DNA of 64,000 nucleotides from an uncultured Lacinutrix sp. (GTDB lineage Bacteria; Bacteroidota; Bacteroidia; Flavobacteriales; Flavobacteriaceae). Where the stretch lies: contig CAKZMU010000046.1 in assembly GCA_937129145.1 (NCBI GenBank), forward strand, positions 41,036-105,035. The letters run 5' to 3'. The notes beneath the pieces were generated by a model. It saw nothing but the letters and a program-made list of their open reading frames with translations. It was not told the DNA's origin and ran no database searches. The position numbers were made by a program, and so were the translations under genes. This document shows positions 26,329-35,574 of this stretch, one piece after another; position 1 is the first letter of the stretch; every line of letters begins with the position of its first letter.

Positions 26329-26786
26329 TGACGCAAACAAAGCAATATTCCCTTTCAAAAAAAGAATATACAAAAATCATACTTAAAAAAAGATTTAAAA
26401 AACCTTGGTGGATTTATTTGTTATTAATTGTTTTGGGTATATTTCATTTGGAAAAATTTGGTCAAGATAGTTTTAGTACATTCTTTTCAATTTTTGCCTT
26501 TGCTTATCCTTTTATAGTTTTTATATCTCTTTATTTTTGGGCTAATTCGAAAGATCATTTACCAATATTTTCAAAAACGGATTTATCTTTTGATGACGAT
26601 TTTATCTATTTCAAGAGAAACGACAATGAAACTAAATTAAATCCAAAAACTATTCAAAAAATTGTATCAAATGCAAATTTTTGGATGATTTACATTTCAA
26701 AAGGACAATTTATTTATGTTCCAAAAAACATCTTCTATTTAGATGAAGATTTCAAAAAGTTTACTGCTTTAATTAAACAAAAATAA
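26328..26786 (+). CDS. YcxB-like membrane protein
   Basis: The 152-residue protein has two hydrophobic helices (about residues 26-40 and 50-68) followed by a soluble C-terminal region with KTDLSFDDDFIYF and KGQFIYVPKNIF. This layout fits YcxB-like proteins with a PH-like C-terminal domain; the similarity is judged by eye. The function is unknown. Both ends show one-base TAATG overlaps with neighbours, so it is cotranscribed with the dehydrogenase and YggS genes. Confidence 0.6.
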   Translation: MTQTKQYSLSKKEYTKIILKKRFKKPWWIYLLLIVLGIFHLEKFGQDSFSTFFSIFAFAYPFIVFISLYFWANSKDHLPIFSKTDLSFDDDFIYFKRNDNETKLNPKTIQKIVSNANFWMIYISKGQFIYVPKNIFYLDEDFKKFTALIKQK

Positions 26787-27445
26787 TGTCAATACCACAA
26801 AATCTCAACAATATAAAATCTCAACTTCCTGAGCATGTTACTTTAGTAGCAGTTTCTAAAACCAAACCAGTAAGCGACCTTATGGAAGCCTATAATGCAG
26901 GACAACGCATTTTTGGTGAGAACAAAATTCAGGAAATGGTTGATAAACATGAGCAAATGCCAAACGATGTGCAATGGCACATGATTGGTCATGTACAGCG
27001 CAACAAGGTAAAATACATGGCAGAGTTTGTATCGTTAATTCATGGCGTTGATAGCTTTAAACTTTTAAAAGAAATTAACAAACAAGCTAAGAAGCACGAT
27101 AGGGTTATAAATTGCTTATTACAAATTAAAATAGCGAGCGAGGATTCTAAATTTGGAATGACAACTGAAGAGGCTCGCGATATTTTAACATCTGAAGCAT
27201 TTAAAGAGTTGAAAAACATAAAAGTCGTTGGCTTAATGGGAATGGCTACATTTACTGATGATGACACGCAACTACAAAAAGAATTTAGATTACTTAAAAC
27301 TGTTTTTGATGAGTTTAAAATTCAAAATTCGGAATTCAAAATTATAAGCATAGGTATGAGTAGCGACTATAAACTTGCTATAGATTGCGGAAGCACTATG
27401 GTGAGAATTGGAAGTAGTATATTTGGAGTACGCAATTATAATTAA
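26786..27445 (+). CDS. YggS family PLP-binding protein
   Basis: This is the single-domain alanine-racemase-fold protein (YggS/PLPBP) that maintains pyridoxal phosphate homeostasis. The PLP lysine is in VAVSKTKP, followed by FGENKIQE, WHMIGHVQRNK, GLMGMAT and SIGMSSDY. The 219 residues are within the family range. A short insert near residue 180 is encoded by four 7-base units (27317-27344: AAAATTC twice, GGAATTC, AAAATTA). Confidence 0.92.
   Translation: MSIPQNLNNIKSQLPEHVTLVAVSKTKPVSDLMEAYNAGQRIFGENKIQEMVDKHEQMPNDVQWHMIGHVQRNKVKYMAEFVSLIHGVDSFKLLKEINKQAKKHDRVINCLLQIKIASEDSKFGMTTEEARDILTSEAFKELKNIKVVGLMGMATFTDDDTQLQKEFRLLKTVFDEFKIQNSEFKIISIGMSSDYKLAIDCGSTMVRIGSSIFGVRNYN
27317..27344 (+). repeat. 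Heptanucleotide tandem repeat inside yggS-like gene
   Basis: Four consecutive 7-base units, AAAATTC, AAAATTC, GGAATTC and AAAATTA, lie in the coding frame. Seven is not a multiple of three, so a change of one unit would shift the frame. Confidence 0.7.
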
Positions 27446-27502
27446 TAGCTTTAAGTCGCAGTAAAAGTTTATAATTTTCTGCTTAACACAAAAAACAATC
27501 AT

Positions 27503-28888
27503 ATTTATTCAATCTTAGACATAGAAACCACTGGCGGAAAGTACAATGAAGAAGGTATTACTGAGATTGCAATCTATAAATTTGATGGTCATACCGTTGT
27601 AGACCAATTCATTTCGCTTGTAAATCCAGAGAGAGAAATTCAACCTTTTGTAGTAAATCTTACAGGCATTAACAGCAATATGCTAAAAAATGCTCCTAAG
27701 TTTTACGAAGTGGCAAAACGTATTGTCGAAATTACCCAAGACACCATTTTAGTAGCTCATAATGCACAATTTGATTACCGAATTTTACGTACCGAGTTTA
27801 GACGCTTAGGGTTTGATTTTAGCAAAGAAACCCTTTGTACTGTTGAGCTTTCAAAAGATTTAATACCAGAGGAGGACTCCTATAGCTTAGGGAAACTTAC
27901 TAGGTCACTTGGTATTCCTGTTAGCGACAGACATAGAGCAGCTGGTGATGCTCAAGCCACTGTAAAATTGTTTAAAATGTTACTTGCTAAAGATTTAAGC
28001 AAGAATATTATTAAGGAATCCATTAGGTTAGAACCAAAATACCAAATGGAGCCTAAGTTGCTGGATATTATAGATGGTCTTCCGTCCATTACAGGCGTGT
28101 ATTACATGCACAATAAAGATGGCGACATTATTTACATTGGGAAAAGTAAAAATATTAGAAAACGTGTCAACCAACATTTTACAAGCACTAATCATAAATC
28201 AAAAAAAATGCAACTGCAAGTAGTTGCTGTGACCTATGAAGACACAGGAAGTGAACTTGTGGCATTACTAAAAGAAAATGAAGAAATAAAACGCAACAAG
28301 CCTTTTTTTAACAGAGCTTTAAAGCGTTCAATTTTTTCACATGGATTGTACAGTTTTACTGATGATAATGGCTATATCAACTTAAAAGCATCTAATGTAA
28401 ATAGAAAAGGAACACCAATTGTAACATTTTCTAATATGCGAAGTGCCAAAAGTTTTGTGTCAAGATTAGTCGATGAACATAATTTGTGTCAAAAACTTTC
28501 TGGGTTACATTACACTAGTAGTAATTGTTTTAATTATACCATAAAACAATGCCATGGCGCTTGTGTAGATGAAGAACATTTTGAAGATTATAACAAAAGA
28601 GTGTCTAGTATTATTAATTATTATATGTTTGATAACCAGAGCATGGTAATTGTTGACCGCGGACGTGAAGTAGATGAACGAAGTGCTGTATTAATAGAAA
28701 ATGGTATTTTTAAGGGCTTTGGTTTTTATAATTTAAATTATCAAATCAATAATTTAGAGGTGTTGGGAAACATTATCACGCCTATGGAGCATAATCGTGA
28801 TGCGCAACATATAATTCAAACCTATTTAAGACGAAAACGAGATAAATTAAAAATAGTTAACCTAAATAATCATGAAAAACATACTTAA
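27503..28888 (+). CDS. DnaQ-type exonuclease fused to UvrC-like GIY-YIG nuclease
   Basis: Residues 1-170 are a DEDD 3'-5' exonuclease (ILDIETTGG, HNAQFDYRIL, RHRAAGDAQAT). From about residue 195 a UvrC/Cho-type GIY-YIG domain follows (GVYYMHNKDGDIIYIGKSK). This resembles the epsilon-UvrC fusions of some bacteria and suggests a role in DNA repair. No ATG, GTG or TTG lies between the in-frame stop at 27452 and the ExoI motif; the first ATG (27680) would delete that motif. I therefore place the start at ATT 27503 (next codons TAT TCA ATC); CTG 27479 is the alternative. The end overlaps the next gene by 17 bases. Confidence 0.85.
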   Translation: MYSILDIETTGGKYNEEGITEIAIYKFDGHTVVDQFISLVNPEREIQPFVVNLTGINSNMLKNAPKFYEVAKRIVEITQDTILVAHNAQFDYRILRTEFRRLGFDFSKETLCTVELSKDLIPEEDSYSLGKLTRSLGIPVSDRHRAAGDAQATVKLFKMLLAKDLSKNIIKESIRLEPKYQMEPKLLDIIDGLPSITGVYYMHNKDGDIIYIGKSKNIRKRVNQHFTSTNHKSKKMQLQVVAVTYEDTGSELVALLKENEEIKRNKPFFNRALKRSIFSHGLYSFTDDNGYINLKASNVNRKGTPIVTFSNMRSAKSFVSRLVDEHNLCQKLSGLHYTSSNCFNYTIKQCHGACVDEEHFEDYNKRVSSIINYYMFDNQSMVIVDRGREVDERSAVLIENGIFKGFGFYNLNYQINNLEVLGNIITPMEHNRDAQHIIQTYLRRKRDKLKIVNLNNHEKHT

Positions 28889-30866
28889 CCTGCTCACACT
28901 ACTTTTATTATTTCAGCTACATGCTCAAAATGGTTTTAATACAAACAGTTTTGAAGTAACCAAAGGAGATTTACAAACAAATGTGTGTGCCATGGATTCT
29001 ACTGCTAATGCTCTCGTTCTTTATGAAAAAGGGAATAGCTACGTACACAGGGAAACCTATAATCTAATTACAGAGATTGAAAAAAAAGTGAAAATTTTAA
29101 ATAAGGATGGTGAAAACGAATCTACTATTGAAGTTTACTTATACAACAGCGATGACAAAAGGCGAGAAGAAAAAATCACTAAAATAGTAGCAAAAACCTA
29201 TAATCTTGAAAACGGTCAAATTCGGGAAACTTCTATTCGGGAAAGTGAAGTTTTTAGAGAAGTTTATAATAAAAACTATACTATAGTTAAATTTACGTTA
29301 CCAAAAATTAATTCAGGTAGTGTTATAGCTTATAGTTATAGGTTGGAATCGCCTTTTATGTTTAATTATAAAGAATGGGATTTTCAAGAAGATATTCCTA
29401 AACTTTATAGTCAATACAACACTAGTGTTCCAGGGAATTATGAATATGGAATTAAACTTGTAGGTCCACTAAAGTTAGATAAAAACGAGAGTACATTAGA
29501 AAAAAAATGTCTATCAACTAACCCAAATGCTAGTGGAATGGCTTTAACTAACACTGGAACTGCCGATTGCACAAATACCGTATATGTAATGAAGGATATT
29601 CCAGCATTTATTGAAGAAGATTACATGACTTCTAGTAAAAACTACTTATCTAGAATTGACTACGAATTAAAAAAAGTTGTAAATTTTAGTGGTCTTGTCG
29701 AAAGGTTTACAAAAACCTGGAAAGATGTAGATAAAGAACTAAAATCTCACCCAAGTATTGGTAAACAGTTTAATAGAGAAAGTCATGTAAAAGAACTCTT
29801 AGATGCATCCATAACACAAGAAAAAGATGAATTAACAAAAGCAAAAAACATTTATAACTATGTTCAAGATAATTTTACTTGGAATGAAGAGTATTTGCAA
29901 TCCACAGCTGCATCTATCAAGGACATTGTAAAAGACAAATCAGGTAATGTATCACAAATAAACTTATTATTACACAATTTACTTACTGCAAATAACATAG
30001 AATCTACTCCTGTAATATTATCTACAAGAGAGAAAGGGTTTGCAACAAAATTATATCCAGTCTTGTCTGAGTTTAACTATTTAATAACACAAGTAACCAT
30101 AGATGATGTTACTTATCTATTAGACGCTACAGATAAGTATTTAAGTTTTGGGCAATTACCGTACAGGTGTTTAAATGATTATGGAAGACTACTAACATTA
30201 AAAAAAGGGAGCTCATGGATTGATATTGTAAGCATAAGCTCTTCAATTATTCAATATCAAGTTAATTTAAACTTTGATGAAAACAATATATTAAATGGTA
30301 CTATAAACTCTAGGTATAGTAATTATTTTGCATTAAATAAGAAAAAAGAGTATTTCCCTGACCCAGAGGGTTATTTAGAAAATTTTGATAATAATCACGT
30401 TGAAATGGATGTTATTGAACATAAGGTTAAAGATAAATCCATCAATAGTAAAATGTTTCAAGAGTCATTTCAAATCGAATATCCAGACCTAGACACAAGT
30501 TCTGAAACATTTTATCTTAATCCATTTATAGATACGTTTATTTCCTCAAACCCATTTAAACTTCAAGATAGAACCTACCCAATAGATTTTGGGTACAGAA
30601 TGGCATACATGTATAATTTTGAATTAGATTTAGGTGATAAATATGAGTTAGCAGAAATTCCTCAAAGCAAAAAAACGACCTTGCCTGAAGGTGCAGGAGA
30701 TTACACATTTGCCATAAACATGAATGGAAATAAAGTTGTCATGTCGTTTAAAATTAATCTTAAAAAAAGACGATATCCTGTTGAGTACTATGACTCCCTA
30801 AAGAAATTAATGAGCCATATAGTAAATACACAAACCAATACATTACTTGTTTTAAAAAAGAAATAG
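28872..30866 (+). CDS. DUF3857 / transglutaminase-like secreted protein
   Basis: The 664-residue product has a signal peptide (cleavage after LHAQ). It combines a DUF3857-type beta domain with a transglutaminase-like segment at about residues 310-440. In that segment the catalytic cysteine and histidine expected for active members are not apparent: the usual Cys region reads NVSQINLLL, and the usual histidine position reads EFNYLIT. The aspartate (LLDATD) is kept. It is probably a binding or scaffold protein of the envelope. The start overlaps the upstream gene by 17 bases. Confidence 0.75.
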   Translation: MKNILNLLTLLLLFQLHAQNGFNTNSFEVTKGDLQTNVCAMDSTANALVLYEKGNSYVHRETYNLITEIEKKVKILNKDGENESTIEVYLYNSDDKRREEKITKIVAKTYNLENGQIRETSIRESEVFREVYNKNYTIVKFTLPKINSGSVIAYSYRLESPFMFNYKEWDFQEDIPKLYSQYNTSVPGNYEYGIKLVGPLKLDKNESTLEKKCLSTNPNASGMALTNTGTADCTNTVYVMKDIPAFIEEDYMTSSKNYLSRIDYELKKVVNFSGLVERFTKTWKDVDKELKSHPSIGKQFNRESHVKELLDASITQEKDELTKAKNIYNYVQDNFTWNEEYLQSTAASIKDIVKDKSGNVSQINLLLHNLLTANNIESTPVILSTREKGFATKLYPVLSEFNYLITQVTIDDVTYLLDATDKYLSFGQLPYRCLNDYGRLLTLKKGSSWIDIVSISSSIIQYQVNLNFDENNILNGTINSRYSNYFALNKKKEYFPDPEGYLENFDNNHVEMDVIEHKVKDKSINSKMFQESFQIEYPDLDTSSETFYLNPFIDTFISSNPFKLQDRTYPIDFGYRMAYMYNFELDLGDKYELAEIPQSKKTTLPEGAGDYTFAINMNGNKVVMSFKINLKKRRYPVEYYDSLKKLMSHIVNTQTNTLLVLKKK

Positions 30867-30901
30867 TTAAACTTTCATTACATTTATAAAAAATAAAATA
30901 A

Positions 30902-31738
30902 TTGTCAGATAACAATTCAAATACAAGCTGGAAACACAAACTTCACGAAATACTTTATGAAGCTGATACGCCCAATGGTAAGATTTTCAATATTGCTCTT
31001 TTTATGGTCATTATTGCCAGTATTGTTTTTGTAATGTTGGAGAGCATACAAAGTATTGACGAGAAATACCATGACTTTCTAAATGCAGCCGAATGGGTAA
31101 TAACCATTCTTTTTTCCTTAGAATATATTGCAAGAATCATTACCGTAAAAAAACCACTTAAATACATCTTTAGTTTTTTTGGTATTATTGATTTATTGTC
31201 AACTATCCCAAAATATTTATCGTTTTTCTTAGTTGGTGGTGCGCACTCTCTTGTAGCTTTAAGAGCCTTACGCTTATTACGAATATTTAGAATACTAAAA
31301 CTAGCGAGATATATAGGTGAATCCACAAATCTTGCTAGAGCCATAAAAGCAAGTCGTGCAAAATTATCGGTATTTATACTTTTTGTTTTTATACTCTGTA
31401 TTATTCTTGGTACCATTATGTACTTGGTAGAAAGTGGTCAAGACAGTGGTTTCACAAGCATACCAAGAAGTATTTATTGGGCTATTGTAACCTTAACTAC
31501 TGTTGGCTATGGTGATATTGCTCCTGTATCTGCTCTTGGGCAACTTATATCCTCATTTATTATGCTTATGGGTTATGCTATTATTGCTGTGCCTACAGGC
31601 ATTGTATCTTCTGAAGTTGTTAAATCAACTAGGCACAATGTACAAACAAACACACAAGCTTGCCCATATTGTATGGCTAACAAGCATCGTGACGAAGCAA
31701 ACCATTGTTATAGCTGCGGAAATAAATTAAATGAATAA
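30902..31738 (+). CDS. Voltage-gated potassium channel with C-terminal zinc ribbon
   Basis: The 278-residue protein is a six-helix ion channel. It has a basic S4 helix (ALRALRLLRIFRILKLARY) and the selectivity filter TVGYGD with its pore helix. The C-terminus has two CxxC pairs (CPYC and CYSCG) that form a likely zinc ribbon and may sense redox or metals. The start is TTG 30902 (SDNNSNTSW follows); no ATG is near. The last 8 bases overlap the miaA start, so translation is coupled. Confidence 0.88.
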   Translation: MSDNNSNTSWKHKLHEILYEADTPNGKIFNIALFMVIIASIVFVMLESIQSIDEKYHDFLNAAEWVITILFSLEYIARIITVKKPLKYIFSFFGIIDLLSTIPKYLSFFLVGGAHSLVALRALRLLRIFRILKLARYIGESTNLARAIKASRAKLSVFILFVFILCIILGTIMYLVESGQDSGFTSIPRSIYWAIVTLTTVGYGDIAPVSALGQLISSFIMLMGYAIIAVPTGIVSSEVVKSTRHNVQTNTQACPYCMANKHRDEANHCYSCGNKLNE

Positions 31739-32636
31739 GTATCTTATTTCGGTTATTGGACCTACAGCTATTGGCAAGACTTCTTTAAGTATCAAACTAG
31801 CCAAACATTTTAAAACAGAAATTATTTCGGCAGATTCTAGGCAGTTTTTTAAAGAAATGCACATTGGTACTGCTGCTCCAACGCCTGATGAATTAAACCA
31901 AGTTAAACACCATTTTATACATCATAAATCTATAAAGAACAATTATAATGTTGGTGCTTTTGAGAAGGATGCCATTTCTTGTTTACATCAACTTTTTAAT
32001 AATAATGATGTAGTTGTCATGGTTGGTGGCTCAGGTTTGTATATAGATGCTGTGACAAAAGGATTAGACTATTTTCCTGATGTTGACCCAAGCATTAGAG
32101 AACAATTAAATAATGAATTAAAGTCCAACGGAATTGAAAGCCTACAAAAGCAACTAAAAGAATTGGATATTAAGGCTTACAACTCTATGGCTGTAGATAA
32201 TCCGCATCGTATTATTAGAGCATTGGAAATTTGCTTAGGAACTGGAAAACCCTACTCTTCTTTTTTAAATAAAGAAAAGTCGCCTCGCGAGTTTAAAACA
32301 ATTTCAGTTGGCTTAACTGCCGATAGAGAGATTATTTACGAGCGCATTAACAAACGTGTAGATATGATGATGGATGAAGGGCTGCTTGAAGAAGTGAAAA
32401 AATTAGAAAATCACCAAGATTTAAATGCACTCAATACAGTTGGCTATAAAGAACTTTTCAAATATTTAAAAGGTGAATGGGATTTAGAGTTTGCAATATC
32501 TGAAATAAAGAAAAACACACGACGCTTTGCCAAACGCCAATTAACCTGGTTTAAAAAGAATGAAGATACTCTTTGGTTTGATTACCAAACAGATATTGAT
32601 TATATTATAGCTGAAATAAAATCAAAATTAGATTAA
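31731..32636 (+). CDS. miaA: tRNA dimethylallyltransferase
   Basis: MiaA transfers a dimethylallyl group to A37 of tRNAs that read codons starting with U. The P-loop GPTAIGKTSL is at the N-terminus, followed by SADSRQF and HHFIHH, the GGSGLYID block and the C-terminal TVGYKELF. 301 residues is typical. It overlaps the channel gene by 8 bases and is directly followed by a secreted-protein gene without a gap. Confidence 0.96.
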   Translation: MNKYLISVIGPTAIGKTSLSIKLAKHFKTEIISADSRQFFKEMHIGTAAPTPDELNQVKHHFIHHKSIKNNYNVGAFEKDAISCLHQLFNNNDVVVMVGGSGLYIDAVTKGLDYFPDVDPSIREQLNNELKSNGIESLQKQLKELDIKAYNSMAVDNPHRIIRALEICLGTGKPYSSFLNKEKSPREFKTISVGLTADREIIYERINKRVDMMMDEGLLEEVKKLENHQDLNALNTVGYKELFKYLKGEWDLEFAISEIKKNTRRFAKRQLTWFKKNEDTLWFDYQTDIDYIIAEIKSKLD

Positions 32637-33146
32637 ATGAAAGTTCTAAAATCGCTGCTACTTATTATATGTGTAACCTGCCAATTACAAGCTCAAGACA
32701 ATGATTGCTTAAATGCTATAAATAATGATATTTGGGCAAATTTTACTAAAGCTTTTGAAACGTTTGACCATGAATTGTTTGCAAGCTTACATTCTAAAGA
32801 CTTAGTAAGAGTGGGCGGTAATTCGAAATTATTGAGAAATAAAACAGACTATATAAGTGGTTATGAAAGCCGTTGGTCAACCAATAAAACACCTCAAACA
32901 ATCTCGTTTAGGTTTTTAGAACGTATTTGTAATGACACTAAAGCTTCTGAACGTGGTATTTACAAACTCACAGTTAACAAGGGTTTACAAAATGAGCAAT
33001 CGTATTACGGTAAGTTTCATGTCATTATTATTAAAGAAAATAATCAATGGAAATTTTTGGTGGATTACGATTCAAACGAAAACAATACCATTGACGAAAA
33101 ATCGTATAAGAATGCCTTTTCAATTGATGATTTTGAAAAATACTAG
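32637..33146 (+). CDS. Secreted SnoaL-like / DUF4440-type protein
   Basis: The 169-residue product has a signal peptide (MKVLKSLLLIICVTCQLQAQ). The mature domain resembles DUF4440/SnoaL-like cone folds: the start WANFTKAFETFDHELFASLHSKDLV and the strand block HVIIIKENNQWKFL. Its function is unknown. It starts one base after the miaA stop and ends before a bidirectional hairpin at 33153-33195. Confidence 0.65.
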   Translation: MKVLKSLLLIICVTCQLQAQDNDCLNAINNDIWANFTKAFETFDHELFASLHSKDLVRVGGNSKLLRNKTDYISGYESRWSTNKTPQTISFRFLERICNDTKASERGIYKLTVNKGLQNEQSYYGKFHVIIIKENNQWKFLVDYDSNENNTIDEKSYKNAFSIDDFEKY

Positions 33147-33152
33147 GTATAA

Positions 33153-33195
33153 AAAAATCTGCTAAATTTCGATTAACTCAAAATAGCAGATTTTT
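33153..33195. terminator. Bidirectional terminator between converging genes
   Basis: Perfect stem AAAAATCTGCTA / TAGCAGATTTTT with a 19-base loop, placed between the plus-strand gene ending at 33146 and the minus-strand regulator gene ending at 33221. Confidence 0.8.
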
Positions 33196-33220
33196 AATTA
33201 ACTACTTAAATAATTTCTTA

Positions 33221-33928
33221 CTATTTTTGATTGACTACAAGTCTAAACCCTTCGCCATGAATATTTAATATTTCGACGTTTTCATCAACTTTTAGGTACT
33301 TACGTAATTTGGCAATATAAACATCCATACTTCTTGATGTGAAGTAATTATCATCGCGCCATATTTTAGTCAAAGCTAATTCACGTGGCATTAAATCGTT
33401 TTCATGCAACGCCAATAAACGTAATAATTCATTTTCTTTTGGCGATAATTTTACTGGCTCACCATCTTTATATTTTAAAAATCGCAATTTAGAGTTTAAA
33501 TGAAACTGACCAATCACAAACTCAAATTGTTTGCTGTCAGCCACACTATCAGTAGCTTTACGCTGCATAATAGCTTTTATTTTCATCAACAATACTTCAC
33601 TGTCAAATGGTTTGTTTAGATAATCATCTGCACCTACTTTATAACCTTTTAAAACATCTTCTTTCATGGCTTTTGCAGTCAAGAAAATAATTGGTACATC
33701 GGTATTTTTCTCACGAATTTCCTTAGCCAATGTAAATCCATCTTTGTAAGGCATCATGACATCAAGGATGCATAAATCGTAATCATCTTTTTTAAATTTT
33801 TCAAACCCTTCCATACCATTTTTAGCATGAACAACATCGTAATCGTTCATGTTTAAATAGTCTTTTAACACGGTTCCAAAATTTGGATCATCTTCAACTA
33901 AAAGTATTTTTTTGTTTTGCTCTTCCAT
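33221..33928 (-). CDS. OmpR-family response regulator (RprY-like)
   Basis: The 235-residue DNA-binding response regulator has a receiver domain with the phospho-acceptor Asp56 (CILDVMMP), the acidic pair EDD near residue 12 and the signature lysine in FLTAKA. It is followed by a winged-helix domain (LLALHENDLMPRELALTKIW, then RSMDVYIAKLRKYL). It resembles RprY of Bacteroides. The cognate kinase gene lies 7 bases upstream on the same strand. Confidence 0.9.
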   Translation of the reverse strand: MEEQNKKILLVEDDPNFGTVLKDYLNMNDYDVVHAKNGMEGFEKFKKDDYDLCILDVMMPYKDGFTLAKEIREKNTDVPIIFLTAKAMKEDVLKGYKVGADDYLNKPFDSEVLLMKIKAIMQRKATDSVADSKQFEFVIGQFHLNSKLRFLKYKDGEPVKLSPKENELLRLLALHENDLMPRELALTKIWRDDNYFTSRSMDVYIAKLRKYLKVDENVEILNIHGEGFRLVVNQK

Positions 33929-33935
33929 AGCTATT

Positions 33936-35504
33936 TTATGATATTAGTGGTAGTTTTATAATAAAGGTACTACCCTTTCCTTTTTCGCTTTCTACTGATA
34001 CGTGACCTTGATGGTCATCGACTATTCTTTTAACATATGCAAGACCCAATCCGTGTCCCTTTACATTATGTACATCACCTGTGTGTTCTCTATAAAACTT
34101 TTCAAACACCCTTTTTTGAACGGATTTTGGCATTCCGTTACCTTGATCTTGTATTTTTATTAAAATGCTATTTCCAACATTTTCTGTATAAACATCTATT
34201 TTAGGTTCATCGTTGGAATACTTTACAGCATTGTCCAACATATTTACTATAACGTTAGTAAAGTGCGTTTCATTGGCTAGCACATCACAATTTGTGGCTT
34301 CAAAATGTGTTTTTACGTAACCATTTCTGTCTTCTACAATTAATTCAATATGTGCAACCGCATCGTTTAATAGGTCGTGTAGCTCAACACGTTCCTTACT
34401 AATGTTAAGTTCGTTCTTTTCTAGTTTAGATATTCTAAGCACATTTTCAACTTGTGCATGCATACGTTTATTTTCGTCTTTTATCATACCAAGGTAACGT
34501 TTTACCTTATCTTCATCTCCAATTATTTTTGGATTACGTATAGCATCCAATGCCAAGTTTATGGTTGCAATGGGTGTTTTAAACTCATGCGTCATGTTGT
34601 TAATAAAGTCGGTCTTTATTTGTGATATTTGACGCTGTTTTATTAATTGATACAAAGCACTTGAATAGGCAATAATTATAACGATTGTAAAGATTATTGC
34701 CAATAATGCCATTCCAACTATTGATGATAGAATAAATTTATTCCTTTCGGGAAAATTAATGTATAGTTTATACTCACTTTCATCATTGTTATCTAAAAAA
34801 ATTGATACTCCAGTTGTTTTATACTTTTGTGATTCAAAGTTATCAGACTGTACTTTTGTTGCTAAATCTTTATGATAAATGGCGTATTCAAAATTAATAT
34901 CTATACCATCTTCATTTAATTTTTTACTTAACAGTTTTTTTATGGTTTCTTTTGAAACACGTAAATGGACAGGTGTATTTTTTGCCTCTTCTCTATATTG
35001 TGCTTCAAAGGCTGCATATTGTGTTTTATTTAATGAATAAATACTTTTCGTTGTCTCTACTGGCGCAATAGTTAAACCATTATCCAAATCGGTATTTTTA
35101 AAAACCTGTTTGGTTGAATATCCTGTATAAGTACTAAAGCTGGAACTGTCAGAACCTATGTCAAAGAGCGGTGGCACTTTAAAGTTTTCTTCTACAACAC
35201 TCGTATTGTAGACAAGTATTTGGTCTGAATTACCGTAAATTCTTTTGGCCCAAATATTACTTATCGTTGTAGAATCTGGTTCAATGCCTTGAGCTATCAT
35301 TTCTTCAAGCTTTTCAAGATATAAATCATATTCTTTCTCAACTACTTTAGTTGATGCGTAAGTAAGTGCCTTTTTTACATTAAAAGTAAACTGTTCTTCT
35401 TCGTTTTTAAAGGTATTATTAATAAAATAGGCTTGTACAAAAATAATCCCTACAAGCGACAAACTCATTAATATTACCAATAAGACGAATAGTTTCTTAC
35501 CCAT
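33936..35504 (-). CDS. Sensor histidine kinase (RprX-like)
   Basis: The 522-residue kinase has two membrane helices (about residues 5-26 and 255-282) that enclose a periplasmic sensor domain. The kinase core has the H box MTHEFKTP, N box NMLDNAVKYS, and G boxes DQGNGM and GHGLGLAYV. It pairs with the regulator gene 7 bases downstream; the pair resembles RprXY. I prefer ATG 35504 over the adjacent GTG 35507. Ligand unknown. Confidence 0.9.
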   Translation of the reverse strand: MGKKLFVLLVILMSLSLVGIIFVQAYFINNTFKNEEEQFTFNVKKALTYASTKVVEKEYDLYLEKLEEMIAQGIEPDSTTISNIWAKRIYGNSDQILVYNTSVVEENFKVPPLFDIGSDSSSFSTYTGYSTKQVFKNTDLDNGLTIAPVETTKSIYSLNKTQYAAFEAQYREEAKNTPVHLRVSKETIKKLLSKKLNEDGIDINFEYAIYHKDLATKVQSDNFESQKYKTTGVSIFLDNNDESEYKLYINFPERNKFILSSIVGMALLAIIFTIVIIIAYSSALYQLIKQRQISQIKTDFINNMTHEFKTPIATINLALDAIRNPKIIGDEDKVKRYLGMIKDENKRMHAQVENVLRISKLEKNELNISKERVELHDLLNDAVAHIELIVEDRNGYVKTHFEATNCDVLANETHFTNVIVNMLDNAVKYSNDEPKIDVYTENVGNSILIKIQDQGNGMPKSVQKRVFEKFYREHTGDVHNVKGHGLGLAYVKRIVDDHQGHVSVESEKGKGSTFIIKLPLIS

Positions 35505-35574
35505 CACTCAAAATTAACATTTTAACATTTAGATAGAATACCATTTAACCTTACATTAACACAAATGTTAAATT

